DNA of 64,000 nucleotides from Dasypus novemcinctus (taxonomy: Eukaryota; Chordata; Mammalia; Cingulata; Dasypodidae): contig NC_080682.1 in NCBI RefSeq assembly GCF_030445035.2, positions 30,796,770 through 30,860,769 on the forward strand, written 5' to 3'. The position numbers and the translations under genes were made by a program. Shown here piece after piece: positions 12,441-25,756 of this stretch. Position 1 is the stretch's first letter. Each line of letters begins with the position of its first letter. Under the pieces are notes generated by a model. It was not told where the DNA came from. It made no database searches and saw only the letters and a list, made by a program, of their open reading frames with translations.

Positions 12441-15400
12441 AATAGATTGAGGTCCTCTGAGCAGCACACAAAATATTAAAATTCCAAAAGAGGGATGCCT
12501 TGTTATTCTTTCAAATAAAATGTCAAAAATCTGTAATGGAAATAGAAATATGCCAATTTAAATATTTATTTTCCAGCTCATTTCTGATCAAACTGCTATA
12601 TCCTGCTTTTATATGACATTATCTTAAATTTACAAGAAAAATTGAATATTGGGATTTTTAAATCCAAAAATATTATAGCAGGAAGCACATATCTAAGTAC
12701 TAGTCTTGTATTTGTTACTATATACATAAAACACCTTTCATTAATTGTAACTGTGAAAGATGAGGAAACAATTTCACATCACAAAATTGTATTAAATATA
12801 AGGAAAAACCTGATTTAAAATTATGTAATTTTAAATGTTTCCAGAGTACTACAAATTGGGATAAGTTAGGCTCACATTTTAACTTGTTTCTTGGAAAAAC
12901 CTTCATATTCAGTAATTTGTACTTTTTACTAACAATGATGCTTTAGCATTCCTCTTCAGCAACAGTGATGGACAGGGCAGCAGAGAATATTCTGGGGGTA
13001 GATAACAACCCTTTTTCCAAAGAAAAGCAATGAAATATCTTTCTTTCTTTTTTCAAATTTCTTTCTTGAAATGATTGTCAATAAATTGCCAAGTTTAACC
13101 TTTGCAGCTTGTTGTACCATAATTATTTTGTTCAAATTTTAAATTAATGACAATATATGGTGTTTCTCTTTTCATATGTTTGTTATCCTTGTAGTACTTG
13201 GATGGATTTTCATCAAAAGAAAATACAACCATTTCATTAACATATTATAGTGGATTATGTTTAATCCAAAAGGACAATGAAATAAATATTACTCAATGAT
13301 CACGATAAAAATTGTTTATAAAAGCTATTACTGATTTAATTCATGAAATTTGCCACAAGCTACATTTGATTTCTAATATTCTTCCCTGTGCCATCAGACT
13401 GCTTCTTATTCAGTAGAATGTTAGGAAAAAAGTATATGGCAAAAAAAAAAAGATCGAAGTGGCACCTGTATATGAACAGCAAGCCTTGATGACTGAACAC
13501 AATTGAATCTGGCACCCATTTTTGAAGCAAGATTTCTTCATGATAACTTTCATTTTTTTCTGTGTGTGATAGCCAGGGTATTTGGACCATTCTCAGTACA
13601 TTGGCCCATGTATTTTCCAAGGTTTAAAGAAGTAAAGGATTTTTCATGCATTGGGCCAGGCTGCATTTATTGATCTATAAATGATTTATGTCATTAAAAT
13701 GAACTGCACTAAAGTTTTGTCATATTGAGATGTTCTTCTGTCAAAAAAAAGAATGTGCAAATGATCTTAAAATTACCAGAATGAGAAGAAAGCAACATGT
13801 TTACTTTCCCAGAGAGGGTCTCTCAGATCTAGGTGAAATAATATTCTAATACATAGAATAAACAGCTTCATAGGTGGGTTAGGAAAAAAAAAAGCTCATT
13901 TGCCTGAAAGAATTCTAGAGTAAAAATATATAATTAAGCTAAATTCCAATTTTTGTATAAATTCAGACAATGTATGTAGTTTCATCAAAACAATACAAGA
14001 AATCTTATAAAATTTATAATTTAGTTTCAGTGGCTATGTGATCAATTAATAAAATAATTTTTTGTATTAATGTATTTTGGGGATCACAAAAATATATTTC
14101 TTTAAAACAATTTATTCATTCCATTATTCTCTACCACAACCTTTCTCTCCCTGTATTTCTCTGTTTCTTAAAATAATCCTTAGTTTACATACAAAAATAT
14201 TTACTGAAGAGGCTAGGGACAAAATAAGAAGATAGGAACAAGAATAATGAAAGGAAAAATAATTATGTGAGCAAATTTTGAAAAATGTTTACTTAAGGAA
14301 TCCATTATATAATGCATCTTGACTAATACCCACTGGAGAAATTTCAAGAAGATTACAAATCTAATATTACTTCACTGCTGTACCTGAGAAAAGACAATTG
14401 TGGAGGGCTGAGAGCCTCTATAACTCTTTATCAAAATGTACACAATTTAGCACTTATTGGCAGTGTGTACAACTGGAGGTCATGAGTTGGGGCAGCTGCA
14501 AGACCAAAGAACACACACAACACTAATGATTGGGGTTTACAAATAAAAGAGAATCTCTGAAGGTGGTAGTTCAGAGAATGAAAGTAGTACTCCCCACAAG
14601 GAGGCAGGAAAATGAGGGGCAGTATAAAAAGTCTCAGAACAAAGACATTTCATTATAGAGTTTCTGCTAGAGTCACTTGAAAGCACACAATTGGGGTCTG
14701 GTGATGTTATTTTAGGGTGGAAGTGTACAGCCCAGAGAAAATTACAGTCTACGATACAATTTTTATGTTATTTTTCCTTTGGGGAGGGTCGTTAATTTTT
14801 TACTTTTATTTGGGTCACAAAGGTACATGCTGTGGGCTTTGTTGGGCTTCCACATAGTGTAAGCTTGGAAAAGTGATTTCATCTTTCCATCATATATAAA
14901 AAATTAAAATGAACTAAATTTTAAAGCACATCCTGTTCAAATTCATGTACATGGTGCCATGGTAAAGTGCTTATTCCTTAGATGCATTTAAATATTTGTA
15001 TTAAATTAAATTTTGATATTATGTAAAAGATGCAAAATTTAAATATCACATCCACATTTTAGGTTTCTAAAATAAATTAAAGGAATTTATGAACTCAATT
15101 TTATTAAATATTGATAAATAATTGGGTTATAAACAAAAAGCTAAGTAATTCCTCTATAAAATATAAATGTGCATGTGTTTGTTATATCACAGTAACTATA
15201 TATTAAATATCATCCTATTAAAAATAAATTCAGTTATTACCAATATTCTGTTTTAAGTGACCAAAGTGATGCATTGATGTCATCACATTTTGGTTATGGA
15301 CTTGCGAATGAAATAAGAGTAAGTTTTACTTAAATTTCTTGACAATATAATTTTCTGACTATTCTTGGTCACTGATCTTCTCTGTAAAGCAGTAAGTTGG

Positions 15401-15845
15401 TTTATGAATGAAGGCATTAGTTTTTTTTTAATAAATCATATCCCTCCACAGAAATTCTCTACATAAGCCTAAGGAAATAAAAACATGATACAGAATGTAT
15501 GGGGTTTAAACATACATCCAGACAGATCTGCAAAGAGGTATTCCTGTTGACTAATATTTCAGGACTATTTAACTGGTTGCATATATGTATAAATAGTTTC
15601 ACTTTAAGAGGAGATAGTACTAGAAAAACATACATCTTGAACTTTTAAACAATGATCAATCTGAAACACTAAAAACCACTTCCTCAACTTTTATATAGAC
15701 TGAAATTATAAAGTACCACAGGTCCATGAGAACAGTTTTACAAACATTAAATGAAAAAAAAAAAACTTCTATGATAGCAGCTACCAAAGATTAAGAGGTA
15801 ATGAGTGTTATGAATTTTGTGGATATATGTTTGTATAATCTACAT
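12441..15845. other. Gene-free interval, one less AT-rich patch
   Basis: No coding region or named repeat recognised. The patch at about 14370-14880 is less AT-rich than its surroundings and may be an eroded LTR or other insertion, but I could not place it in a family. Confidence 0.5.
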
Positions 15846-15849
15846 TGTA

Positions 15850-16025
15850 ATTTGCAAATTAAATAATTCAGTGTCCCTTTATACATGAGAAAACCATGTA
15901 ATATAAATAATTTGACCAAAGTCGTACAGTTAGTTGACAAAACCAGGATTAAAATTCAGATTTTTCTGACTTCACATGATAAGCCAATAAACCATAATCA
16001 CAATACCATTGGACATGCAAAATTA
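15850..16025 (+). repeat. MIR SINE 3' fragment
   Basis: Fits the 3' half of MIR: 'catgagaaaaccatgtaat', 'tttgaccaaagtcgtacag', 'ttagttgacaaaaccagg' and 'attcagatttttctgact', in the consensus order. Confidence 0.65.
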
Positions 16026-16029
16026 TGGA

Positions 16030-17010
16030 ATCATTATCACTTAGAAAGCAAACAAACTGTATCCTCTGCTATTGAATTATTTTTATAAAGCCAACAAGCT
16101 TAAAAGAAAATTAAATTTTTAAATTAATATAAAATAAAATGACTGCTAGATCAATTATCTTATTTGTAAGTCAATACAATATTCATTTAAAATCCTCTGT
16201 CACAAAATAAAATTATGATTTCTAAGTGACATACACCAAATAGATGGCTGATAACTAATTTTTTCTCTCTTTAATAATTCCATCTAATTTAAATAAACTT
16301 CCATCTATTTCAGCTATTCCATTATCTTCCATCAAGAAAATTAAACCAGATATCTGATTTGCAGCTCTATTGTGCTATTTATTTACATAGAATTCCTATT
16401 TTCCCAGCAATATTCCATAGAAGGTATATGATCAATTTAAATATCTCTGAGTCAGCTAGAACACCATACCTCAAATTTAAATAATAAAATACATACTCTA
16501 GTGTGAGATACAAGGTTAGAGTTTCAAAATAGTGTGTAATTGATGAAAAATTTTCTTTTTATGTCTGGAACTGTACTGGTCATACAATTATAATACACTG
16601 CCAAAATTATGCAGTTAGGTAAATATTGATAAATATGAAATTCAAACATGTCACCTGTTACAGAAACGATGACTGTAACAGTCACAAATCTTTTTTTCCT
16701 TGTTTCCTTATGAGTATGATTGTATATGTACATAAAACCACATTTTGTTTTCTTCCCCAACTTTTTTCCTTATCATATAACAAGTTATCTTAGTTTCATG
16801 TCATAATATTTAAGGATATCATTTTCAAGAGTGAATATTGCCCAAGGACTTGAAACCTATTCTGTATGATATTAATGTGTTTCTGGTTGTATGCAGGAGT
16901 GTTGAACATTGTTAGGCAGAAATATATCTATATATGCATGCCTATTATTGTTTTTACCTAGAGACTATGTATAGTTTAAGGTAATGTGTATGGTTGCTGA
17001 GTTGACAAAG
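16030..17010. other. Gene-free AT-rich interval
   Basis: Nothing recognised; short spurious open frames only. Confidence 0.5.
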
Positions 17011-17016
17011 GGTGGA

Positions 17017-17190
17017 CTGTGATGGTTAGACTAATGTATCAACATAACCATGTAATTTTGCCTAGTTGTTTGTTCAAGCAAGCACTGGGCTAATTGTAAT
17101 ACAAGGACATTTATAGGCATTAGTCATCAGTGAGTTTACTGCATAGATGGCTGATTATAACTTTCCAAAATATAGTTTAATGATCTAATA
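17017..17190 (+). mobile_element. MLT2-type (ERVL) LTR fragment
   Basis: Begins 'tgtgatggttagactaatgt' and continues with 'gttcaagcaagcactgggct', 'acaaggacatttata' and 'catcagtgagttta', in the order I recall for ERVL/MLT2 LTR starts. Only the 5' part is visible. Confidence 0.45.
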
Positions 17191-18544
17191 GTATATATTA
17201 TTGATTGTGAATCATTATTAATTTTACTCATCAATCAAAAAACCTATTGATTTAGACATGGATTCATGAGATTACATATTGTTATTTAGAAACTTTTATG
17301 AAATATATGTTAGAAGAATTTATGCTCAGATTTGTAAGCTTAAATTATTGCTTCTGGATCACCAAAAGAGCAAAATAACTGCAAACAAACAATTTTTAGT
17401 TTTCAATGACATGTTCTTTTCCTTTGTAATCACTTTTTCATTATTTGATTCCTCATTACTGCTTTTGTCAATATTTCATCAACATTTTATTGTTGATTAA
17501 TTGGAAAATACAGAATCTAAAGCAGAAACCCAGTGTAGAAAACCACTCATGACAAATAAGGAAGACTTTGATGCTGGGATACCACATGGAGTTAGGCTAG
17601 ATCTCAGTCACTTTGCCATACCTGATAACAAGGGAGGATGACAAATAGTCTACTCGTGCTTCCAGGAGACAAAGCATAATATTTTGTAGTTAACAGAACA
17701 GTTCTACTCTAAAGAGTGTCAGTTCTGTGTTACTTCAGCAACTACTTTACATGCATTGACTTAAGTCTCTATCGTCTCACTACTAACAATAATAAAACAT
17801 CGAAGAGAATACGAAAAAAAATTTTGTATATCTATCTTAAAATATTTGAATTTCTTTGTTAACATGGATTTTGCTTTTATGCATTTCAAATAGAAATTGG
17901 TATTCAAATATTAAAAATATAATGATACATTAAGGTAATTAAAACAGTTTTGCTCTATCAAATTAAATCTGATTGAATTATTTGTCTCAATCTTTACCTT
18001 TTATATAAGTAGCATATATTCATAAGCAAAATTTCAGAAATCTGAAATTCTTGTACATTGATGGAGGAGTGTATATTGATTAAAAAATCCTAACAGTATC
18101 TATTAGAAATTGAATGTGTGTATTTATCTGGAATTGGATCCACACCTGGATATATTTCATAAATTATTCAGTCATGGGTCATCAGAGGTACATCTATGCA
18201 TTGTGGTAGATGTAGAACTCAGCAGTTAAATAGTAATTATATGTTCTTACTAAAGAGAACAATGTATTTAGTGAATAGGGTAGTTATATAGATTATAGTA
18301 ATTTATTAACATTAATATAATATTAGTGGAGAAGAGAAGAAAGCAGATAATTGGTGTATATGTAGTAAAATTAATGCACCTCAAAAATGTAAATTTATGA
18401 AGACCTTAAATATCAAAATGTACTAACATATACACTCTCATTAAAACATGCATTAAAATTATGTTATAAAGATGGGTGCCTTTTTAAGAATATATATCAT
18501 TCTTCATAAAAGAAGTGGGCTATATATGAAAGAGAATTTTACTC
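17191..18544. other. Gene-free AT-rich interval upstream of unit B
   Basis: No similarity to the OR upstream sequence of units A or C was seen, so unit B lacks the promoter side of the OR unit. Confidence 0.5.
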
Positions 18545-18897
18545 TAGTGACAACTGAAATCATGATAATGATATTCACTGGTTCAAACGTAATGGTGTCC
18601 TTTACCACAATCTTTGTGTCCTACATGTTCAATCTGTCTATTATCCTGAGAATTAATTCTACTTCAGGAAAGTGCAAAGGCTTCTCTACTTGTGGCTCCC
18701 ACCTCCAGGAACTATAATTTTTACTTATTTAAAGCCAAAATATCCTACTCCTTGAGAAAGGAAAAAGTGGATTTTGTCTTTTATACTTTTGTGTTCCCCA
18801 GCTGAATCCTCTCACTTATAATCTTAGGAAAAAAGAAATGAAAAATATTCTCATTAGAGTCACACAGAAGAGAGAGGACTCCAAACAATTGAAGTAA
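18545..18897 (+). pseudogene. Truncated olfactory receptor pseudogene (unit B)
   Basis: Corresponds to about codon 195 to the end of the intact OR at 1682-2626: TM5, the third intracellular loop (INSTSGK), a TM6 start (GFSTCGSHL) and a TM7/C-terminal remnant. Everything before mid-protein is missing, and the sequence upstream is unrelated to an OR. A deletion of about 23 bases after the SHL codons shifts the frame and gives an early stop near 18717. The TM7 PMLNP motif is also damaged ('ttccccagctgaatcc'). It cannot make a receptor. Confidence 0.88.
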
Positions 18898-19703
18898 CAT
18901 TGATGCTGAGTATTTGAGATCTTCTTTCTTTTCTATTTGTGTATTTACTTGGTCTCTGTCTAAATATATTAGCATCTTTTAAGTAGTTGACATTTTTATC
19001 TAATCATCCTCTACTTGAACATACATGGTCTGGACTTTTCCAAATTCACATTTTTAGAATTCTACATCATATTTAGAATCGAGGAAGTATGTGTTAAACC
19101 TGTTGTTTAAATATATATATTTAAATAAATTATTTTCTAAATAAATCTATAGATAACTGTACATCCTTTGGATTTTTATAAAGATTAATTCAGGTATGAT
19201 TTTAAAATTTTCATGCAGTACCAATAAATTTTGGCTACTATCATCACAGTATTTACATTCTTGCAAAATTTGAATACTTAATAGCTTTTGTTATGATAAT
19301 ATATACTAGTCTTTAAAAGTTAAGTTTATCTTATTAGTTTATCTTATTTAAAAAAGCTAAAAAGGTAAAACAGCACTTTAATATTTGGTCTTAGAGCTAG
19401 GAATTAAGTTATAGGAAAAAATATTTGTGAGTATTGAAGAAGAAAATATGGAAAATATTTTTAAATATTAAAAAAATGGAAATATCCTAGCATTTCTGAT
19501 AGTTTTATTCATTGTTTTCTTGACTAAATTTAAATTTGTGTATGTATTTATTACCTATTATAAAAAATGTTTGACATTTTTTTTTCTTCTTTGCAGCTTT
19601 TGTTTTCCATTCATCCTCATAAGATTGGTAAATCCTTGCAATTTAAATTTTTGAGATGAATGTTTTCATGACACTAAGCAAATTCAAGAATCTAATTTTT
19701 CAA

Positions 19704-22428
19704 CAGATAAGTGGATCAATAAAATGTGGTATATACACACAATGGAATACTACTCAGCTGTAAGAACCAATACACTACAATCGCACGTGATAACATGGAT
19801 GAACCTTGAGAATCTTATGTTGAGTGAAGCAACCCAGGCATTGAAGGACAAATACTATATGACCTCAATGATATGAAATAAGTTAACTGCCTCAGAGAGC
19901 TAGAGTCTGGAAAAGTGGCTTACTGGAAATCGGGGGGTGGAGGAAGGATGTGAGTTAATGTCTGTAGGGGTGGAATCTGTGATGAGCTGGGGGTAAGTAT
20001 GAGCACAAAGAAGGGACAAAATGGGGGCAAGGGGTTACCTTCGGGTGGGGTTTTCTGGGTTTGAGGGGGGCTGGGGATGGGAAGAGAGGTAATATGGTCC
20101 AAGAAATAGGTGGGAGGGAGGGGCAACATACAAACATGGGAGAGTGCCAGAAGTTCGGTGAGAACTAAATGTTGAGTAAAACGTATCAAAGTATAAGTAG
20201 GAGGGTTACCTGGTTAGGACGCTCAGGGGGTATGGTCTGATGCAGGACGGACTCCGGAGGGAATAGCTGAAGGCTCATTTTGCCATGGTGGGTTCTACCA
20301 TTAGGTGGGGTGGACCCATATCCTGGGGAAGACTAATGCCGTCAAATAGAGAGAACTGTATCTCTCGTGAGAAAGGACGGCTCCCAGGGCATTAGATTGG
20401 CAGGCGTTGTGGGCCCTAGGGGAGGGGAAAATGGACGTGCAATGGATGGAACAAAGGTAAATAAGGGGGCAAAAAAGGAGTTATGTGAGAGTACATGAGG
20501 ATGAATATAAAACAGCTAATATTACACCAAAAACATATAGTGGATGACAGACTAATAATGAAAACCATAAGACAAAACATAGGATAACTAAAAAATTTAG
20601 AAAACTGTACAACCTAAAGTATGGACCACATAGTAAGCACAAATGTTACCTTGTTTGAAAACTATAGTTTCGGAATCTGTACATCAGTTTCAGGAAATAT
20701 GATATGAATAAGTTAAAAGATTATTGCTGTGGAAGGGAAAAGGTTTTATGGTGGATCTGGGGAAATACTGTATATTGTATATATGAATTTTGGTGATCTA
20801 AGACTCTTCTGAAGCTGACATTATGTTGGGATTCACTTTACAGGAAGTTTTGGATCACAGAGTGGTTCAACAATGGCAGCGGAGGAATACTGATATGGGA
20901 TGTTATTGACAGGATATATATGGTTGACAGGGAGTTATACAGGGCATATGCCCAGGGTATATGGTAATGTCTATATATACTCAAAGTGGAAACAATTAAA
21001 AACAACAGCTGGGGGGGTACTGGGCTCCTGGCCGGGGGGTCACTGTTGTGGGCCCTGGGAGAGCAGCGGCAATCCTCCAGGCGCAACAGCAAGAACCAGG
21101 AAGGAAGGAGGGCCCAACAGTGGGCCCTTGATACTAATGGCTACACTTTTGAGCCTATGCACCTGCAATAAGAACAAGGCCTAGAGTAGCATTGTGCCTG
21201 GGGGTTTCCTCCTGACAGCCTTCATGTTACTCAAATGTGGCCACTCTCACAGCCAAACTCAGCGTGTAGATGTGATGCATTCCCCCCAGCGTGGGACACG
21301 ACACCCGGGGATGAGCCTCCCTGGCACCGAGGGATCACTACCACATACCAGCTGAAGAAGCAACTAGAAAATGACCTTGAATTAAAGATTCAATGAGGAA
21401 CAGCAGAATATACCTGTCTACATATAATAACATGACTTCGGGAAGCAGTTTGACCTAATGTAAGGGGAAAATGGAAAGGAGAAATGAGATAATAAGGCTG
21501 TGAGTCTCTAAAAAAGAGTCTGGAGGTTGTCAGAAGGAATACCCCTATGTACAACTGAACAGAGTCCAAGAGACAGATAAGGTAGATACAACCCCAGGTA
21601 TTGGTTCTTTTGAGGGATAAAGAGACCCACGGGTTCTATGGTCATGGCAGAAGGGGTTCACTGCCATGACAGATGGCCCTTCTTTGGAGCTGTTGTTTCT
21701 GCGTGATGGAAATGGACTCAGAGGGGATCTCTTTTCACAAGACTTGCATGCTACTTTATTGGAATTGTAGTTGGTGCTGGGTTTAAGATATATGTAGGGG
21801 ATTTGAATCTCTGGACTGATAATATGACACCCAGGCCCAGAGCCTCAACAGACTTCAGCTCCTACACTTTGACTTATTGGACTTACTCCACTCAGCTAAC
21901 ATGGAGTTGAAGAAGGTCAACCACCACAACATGGAACCCAGAGTGTCTACAACTAGAAGCAGGAAGAGTGCATCCAGTACCCATGTGGAATCTAAGCCCT
22001 CACTTGACATAGGTGTGCAATGGACACAACCAATCCAATGTCCACAGAGAAAATGTGGAATGGGTGTGGGAACGGTAGCCATGGGGGCTGCTGGGTGTGG
22101 GGAACGGGAGGAAGAGATGAGATGTGGAGGCATTTTCGGGACGTAGAGTTGTCCTGGATAGTGCTTCACGGACAATTACGGGACACTGTAGATCCCCCCA
22201 GGGCCCACTGGATGGAACGTGAGAGAGTCTGGGCTATGATGTGGACCATTGACTATGGGGTGCAGTGATGCTCAGAGATGAACTTACCAGGTGCAATGGA
22301 TGTATCACGATGATGGGAGAGAGTGTTGCTGTGGGGGGAGTGGGGGGCGGGGGCGGTGGTTGAATGGGACCTCATATATTTTTTTTAATGTAATTAAAAA
22401 TAATAATAAATAAATATTTTTAAAAAAA
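19704..22428 (+). mobile_element. 5'-truncated L1 (ORF2 tail plus long 3' UTR)
   Basis: Flanked by a perfect 17-bp target-site duplication AGAATCTAATTTTTCAA at 19687-19703 and 22429-22445, ending in an A-rich tail. The first 180 bases match the end of L1 ORF2 ('aatggaatactactcagc', 'acatggatgaaccttgag', 'gcattgaaggacaaatac'). The remaining 2.5 kb is the 3' UTR, with a G-rich stretch at 19930-20125. Related 3' UTRs in the window are at 24004, 45866 (-), 51058 and 57956. The perfect duplication suggests a fairly recent insertion. Open frames inside it are not genes. Confidence 0.9.
19930..20125 (+). other. G-rich tract in L1 3' UTR (possible G-quadruplex)
   Basis: Dense runs of three to seven Gs, for example at 19931-19939, 19990-19994, 20022-20034 and 20043-20075. 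The matching part of the minus-strand L1 copy is C-rich on the plus strand at about 48560-48715, so the feature is shared within the family. Confidence 0.65.
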
Positions 22429-22445
22429 AGAATCTAATTTTTCAA

Positions 22446-23812
22446 TGTGTTAAGACCTTAAGTTTTGTATATACATGAGATTAAATATCAACATGTAGTA
22501 GTATCTCTTTTGTTTCTACATGCTAATCTTTGAAACCCTAACATTTTGCAATGTGTCAACAAGATTCAGAAATTAGTATTCCATTGTTTAAATTTCAGAA
22601 TTAAAAAATAGTTCCTTTCTACTAATTGTTATTAGTTTGCTATAGACTTTAAAAATAAATAAATTCTTGCAATAAACCTGGGCTCAATTAATAAAATCTT
22701 CATAGAGAAAATTTATGTACCTAAGAATGGATGATTAATCCATATTTTTTCAGGTAGCTTGAATAATTTTCCATTAAAAAGTCCTCTATGTAATCTGAAA
22801 TTTCAGACTAAATTTTCTCTGCCATTTAATGTATATTTAAGAAATTGCATTTTCTTCATTTGCCAACTATTTAACATTTAATTTTAACTATAACAATTTT
22901 TATTAGATATATTTTTTCCAATCAAGTGACTTTTATTATTTTACCTTATAATAAGGTTTTCTTTGTAGAGTTATATCTGCTTATTTTATGAAATGATTTT
23001 TGAATAATTAAAATAATATTCAAGCTCTGTTTTATGATTTAAATTTTAGCCACTTTTCAAAAGTTCATCACTGTTCATTAATTTATTCAACTAATAAAAA
23101 TGTACTTCATTTTCCTCTACATTCTGAATTTCTATGTACATTTTTTCTTATCATTTATAATATCCATACAAATTATTGTATTTTGTCTCATTTTTTGCTC
23201 TAAAATCTATGTTGTCTAGAATATTTATTGCAATCCTCTTTCTTTTGTTTGCAATTAAAGATTTCATTGATGGGCATTTTTTTAAATAATATATTTGGGG
23301 TGAATTTCTCATCTTTTACACACATTGTGTCTTTTATTTATAAGTGCTTTAAAATTTCTGGTCATTTTTTATGAACAGTGCTGACCTTGCTTTAATTTAT
23401 ACATATTTCTATAATTTAGAAAATGAGTACTGTTCCATGGTGTTGGCAATGTTGCCAACAATTTCTCTGAATTTTTAGGCAATGATACTTTCAGTGTTTG
23501 CTTAGTTTTAATTGAATACATATTTTGAGAAGCATTTATGATATTATTAAACAATGTGATAAAATCTTTGGAAAATATTAAAATACTAAGCTATTTGTAA
23601 GTCCCTATGTATATCAGCGCATATCGTAAATACATAAGATTTGATATGAAGTATTTTTTTAAGATAAAATTCTTTTGTTCATGATGGTATGTCAAAGGTA
23701 TATGTATTGTAAAAATTGAAGTTTTCTAATAATGTTCAATAAAATAAGACTGTAATAGGGCATGACAAAACACAGACATTAGTTTTTATTTGCAAATGAT
23801 TGTTGGTATATA
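22446..23812. other. Unit B OR 3' flank, AT-rich, no gene
   Basis: Continues the paralogy with unit A from about 3652 onward ('taagaccttaagttttgtat' against 'taagccctgaagtttgtat'). No coding potential seen. Confidence 0.6.
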
Positions 23813-23960
23813 ATAATGGCAAAAATGGATTGTATTTATTGAGCCTCTACTGAATGTCAGACAATAATCAGTAGGCATTAGGTATGTAATCAAGATAGTT
23901 TAACTTCACAAGATAACTCTAATGTGGGTTCTTGAAATATCTAAAACTTAAGCTCAGTTA
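23813..23960 (+). repeat. MIR SINE fragment (unit B)
   Basis: Paralog of the MIR piece at 5628-5790; 'tttattgagcctctactgaa' is close to the MIR start. The L1-type sequence begins shortly after it. Confidence 0.65.
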
Positions 23961-24003
23961 ATAGAAAGTCATCCTCCTTCTTGTTTAGGAAAGTCTTAAG
24001 AGG

Positions 24004-25756
24004 TGCAGGGTGTCAGTGATGGTAGGTTATGTGGGGATGGGTGTGCCCAGGGCTTACCTTTCAGGCATAGAATATGTTCAAGTGTTCATGGGTCATTGTC
24101 TCAGTGGCCATAAACCCACATAATGACTGGGAACTCCTACTACATTCTCTAATAGAGAGGCCAGAATCCCCTGAATACATGGGAATTGCTTAGTGAAGGA
24201 GGACAGACCATTACATCAAGTCCTTGATATTGATGATTGTCCTTATGAAACTTTCCTTGTGTGTGAATATGAAACTTAGCCTATTGTTATAGATTGCCTA
24301 ACACTTAACTCCTGAAAACCTCCTTGTTGCTCAAATGAGGCCTCTCTCCAAGCCAAACTCAGCATATAAATACACATTACCCCAGGCATAGGGCATGACT
24401 CCCAGGGATAAGCCTCCCTGGTACTGAAGGATTATTAACAAACACTGACTAGGGTTAAATCTGGAAAATACCTAGAACAATATGGGGAAAAATTAAATAT
24501 GAATTAGTTTGTATGGCTTAGAGGTTTCTAAGTGAGTTGGAAAATAATTCCAAAGGGTATAATTATGGAAGTCTCAGTAAGATCTCATTGACTGCCACAG
24601 TATACAGAGCATCAGACAGTCGGGCTCCTGAGGGCTCTGCACGTCTAGGCACTATAGACAGGGCAGACAATCTCAAAAAGTCAGCACTCTATCAATGGAC
24701 CTTACTTTGGAATATATGCTCCCCAGATGTAACAGAGTTAGACTCATTTATAATTTCCCTACACATGGCTCTTCTGACCCTGTTATTTGAATCTATAAAA
24801 TTAAAAAAGAACGCCTGAACCTTCAGTCTGTTCATATGCGTCCAGCCTGGAATTATAGCAAATTTTCAACCTCTACCCCTCCATTCATTGGACTCACCCA
24901 GGACAACTAATAAAAGGCTGATGATGAATAATGCCAATCCCAGGAAGCAGAGAATGTATGGACTGTAAGCAATACAGTTCCATTCATCTGTTCCACATGA
25001 TCTAAGCCCCCTCTCAATCAGATGCAGACTAGGCACAACCATCTCAAAATCCTCAAGATTGAAGAATAAACAAACATTAGGGGGAAGTACATTATGGACT
25101 AAAGTAGACATGAATTCTAGCAATGGAAAAACTTGTGACACTGATATAAAGGTAGTGGCCACCATAGTTTCTGAGGGGAGGGAATGGGAAGAATAGATCC
25201 AACATAGGGACATTTTAGGTATACTGAAAATGTCCTGCATGGCATTACAATGACAGATACAGACCATTATAGATTTTGTCAAAACCAGTAAAATTGTGTG
25301 GGTCAAAATGTAAACTATAATTTAAACTATAGTCCTTGGTTAGTACAATCCTTCAATATGTATTCACAAATTGAAACAAATGAATGACACTAATGAAAGA
25401 TGTTGTTAATGTCAGTAAATGTGGGAGGAGTAGGGAATGGGGTATAAGGGAATATCCTATATATTTTTAAAAATATATCTTTTATTTATTTTTAAAAGAT
25501 ACTTAGATTACACAAAATGCTGTATAAAAATATAAGGGGCAAAGTCTAAACTATAGTGTAGCTATATCCTTTGTTAATACAATCCTTCAATATTTGTTTA
25601 TTAAATGTCATAAATGTACCACTCTAATGAAAGATGTTGTTAATGTGGAGAAGTGTGGGAAGGGTAGGAAATGGGAAATATATGAATCCCCTATATTTCT
25701 GAAGTAACATTTATGTAACCTAAAGCTTCTTTAAAAATAAAAATATTTTTAAAAAG
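24004..25756 (+). mobile_element. Older L1 3' UTR with duplicated tail
   Basis: Shares landmarks in order with the L1 at 19704: 'gccaaactcagc' near 24353, 'gataagcctccctgg' near 24407 and 'taagccccctctcaatca' near 25003. It is more diverged, so older. The tail is present twice: 'acaatccttcaatat' at about 25346 and 25580, and 'aatgaaagatgttgttaatg' at about 25394 and 25627. Between the two copies is a tail-like stretch in antisense orientation (about 25467-25540). The 146-codon frame on the minus strand at 24866-25306 is antisense L1 UTR, not a gene. Confidence 0.65.

Noticed and set aside
21855-22268. Overlapping open frames of 82-106 codons on both strands
   Set aside because: They lie in the L1 3' UTR, which is non-coding in the family; no conserved product.
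24866-25306. 146-codon minus-strand frame, membrane-like composition
   Set aside because: It is the antisense of an L1 3' UTR and has no domain or conserved start.
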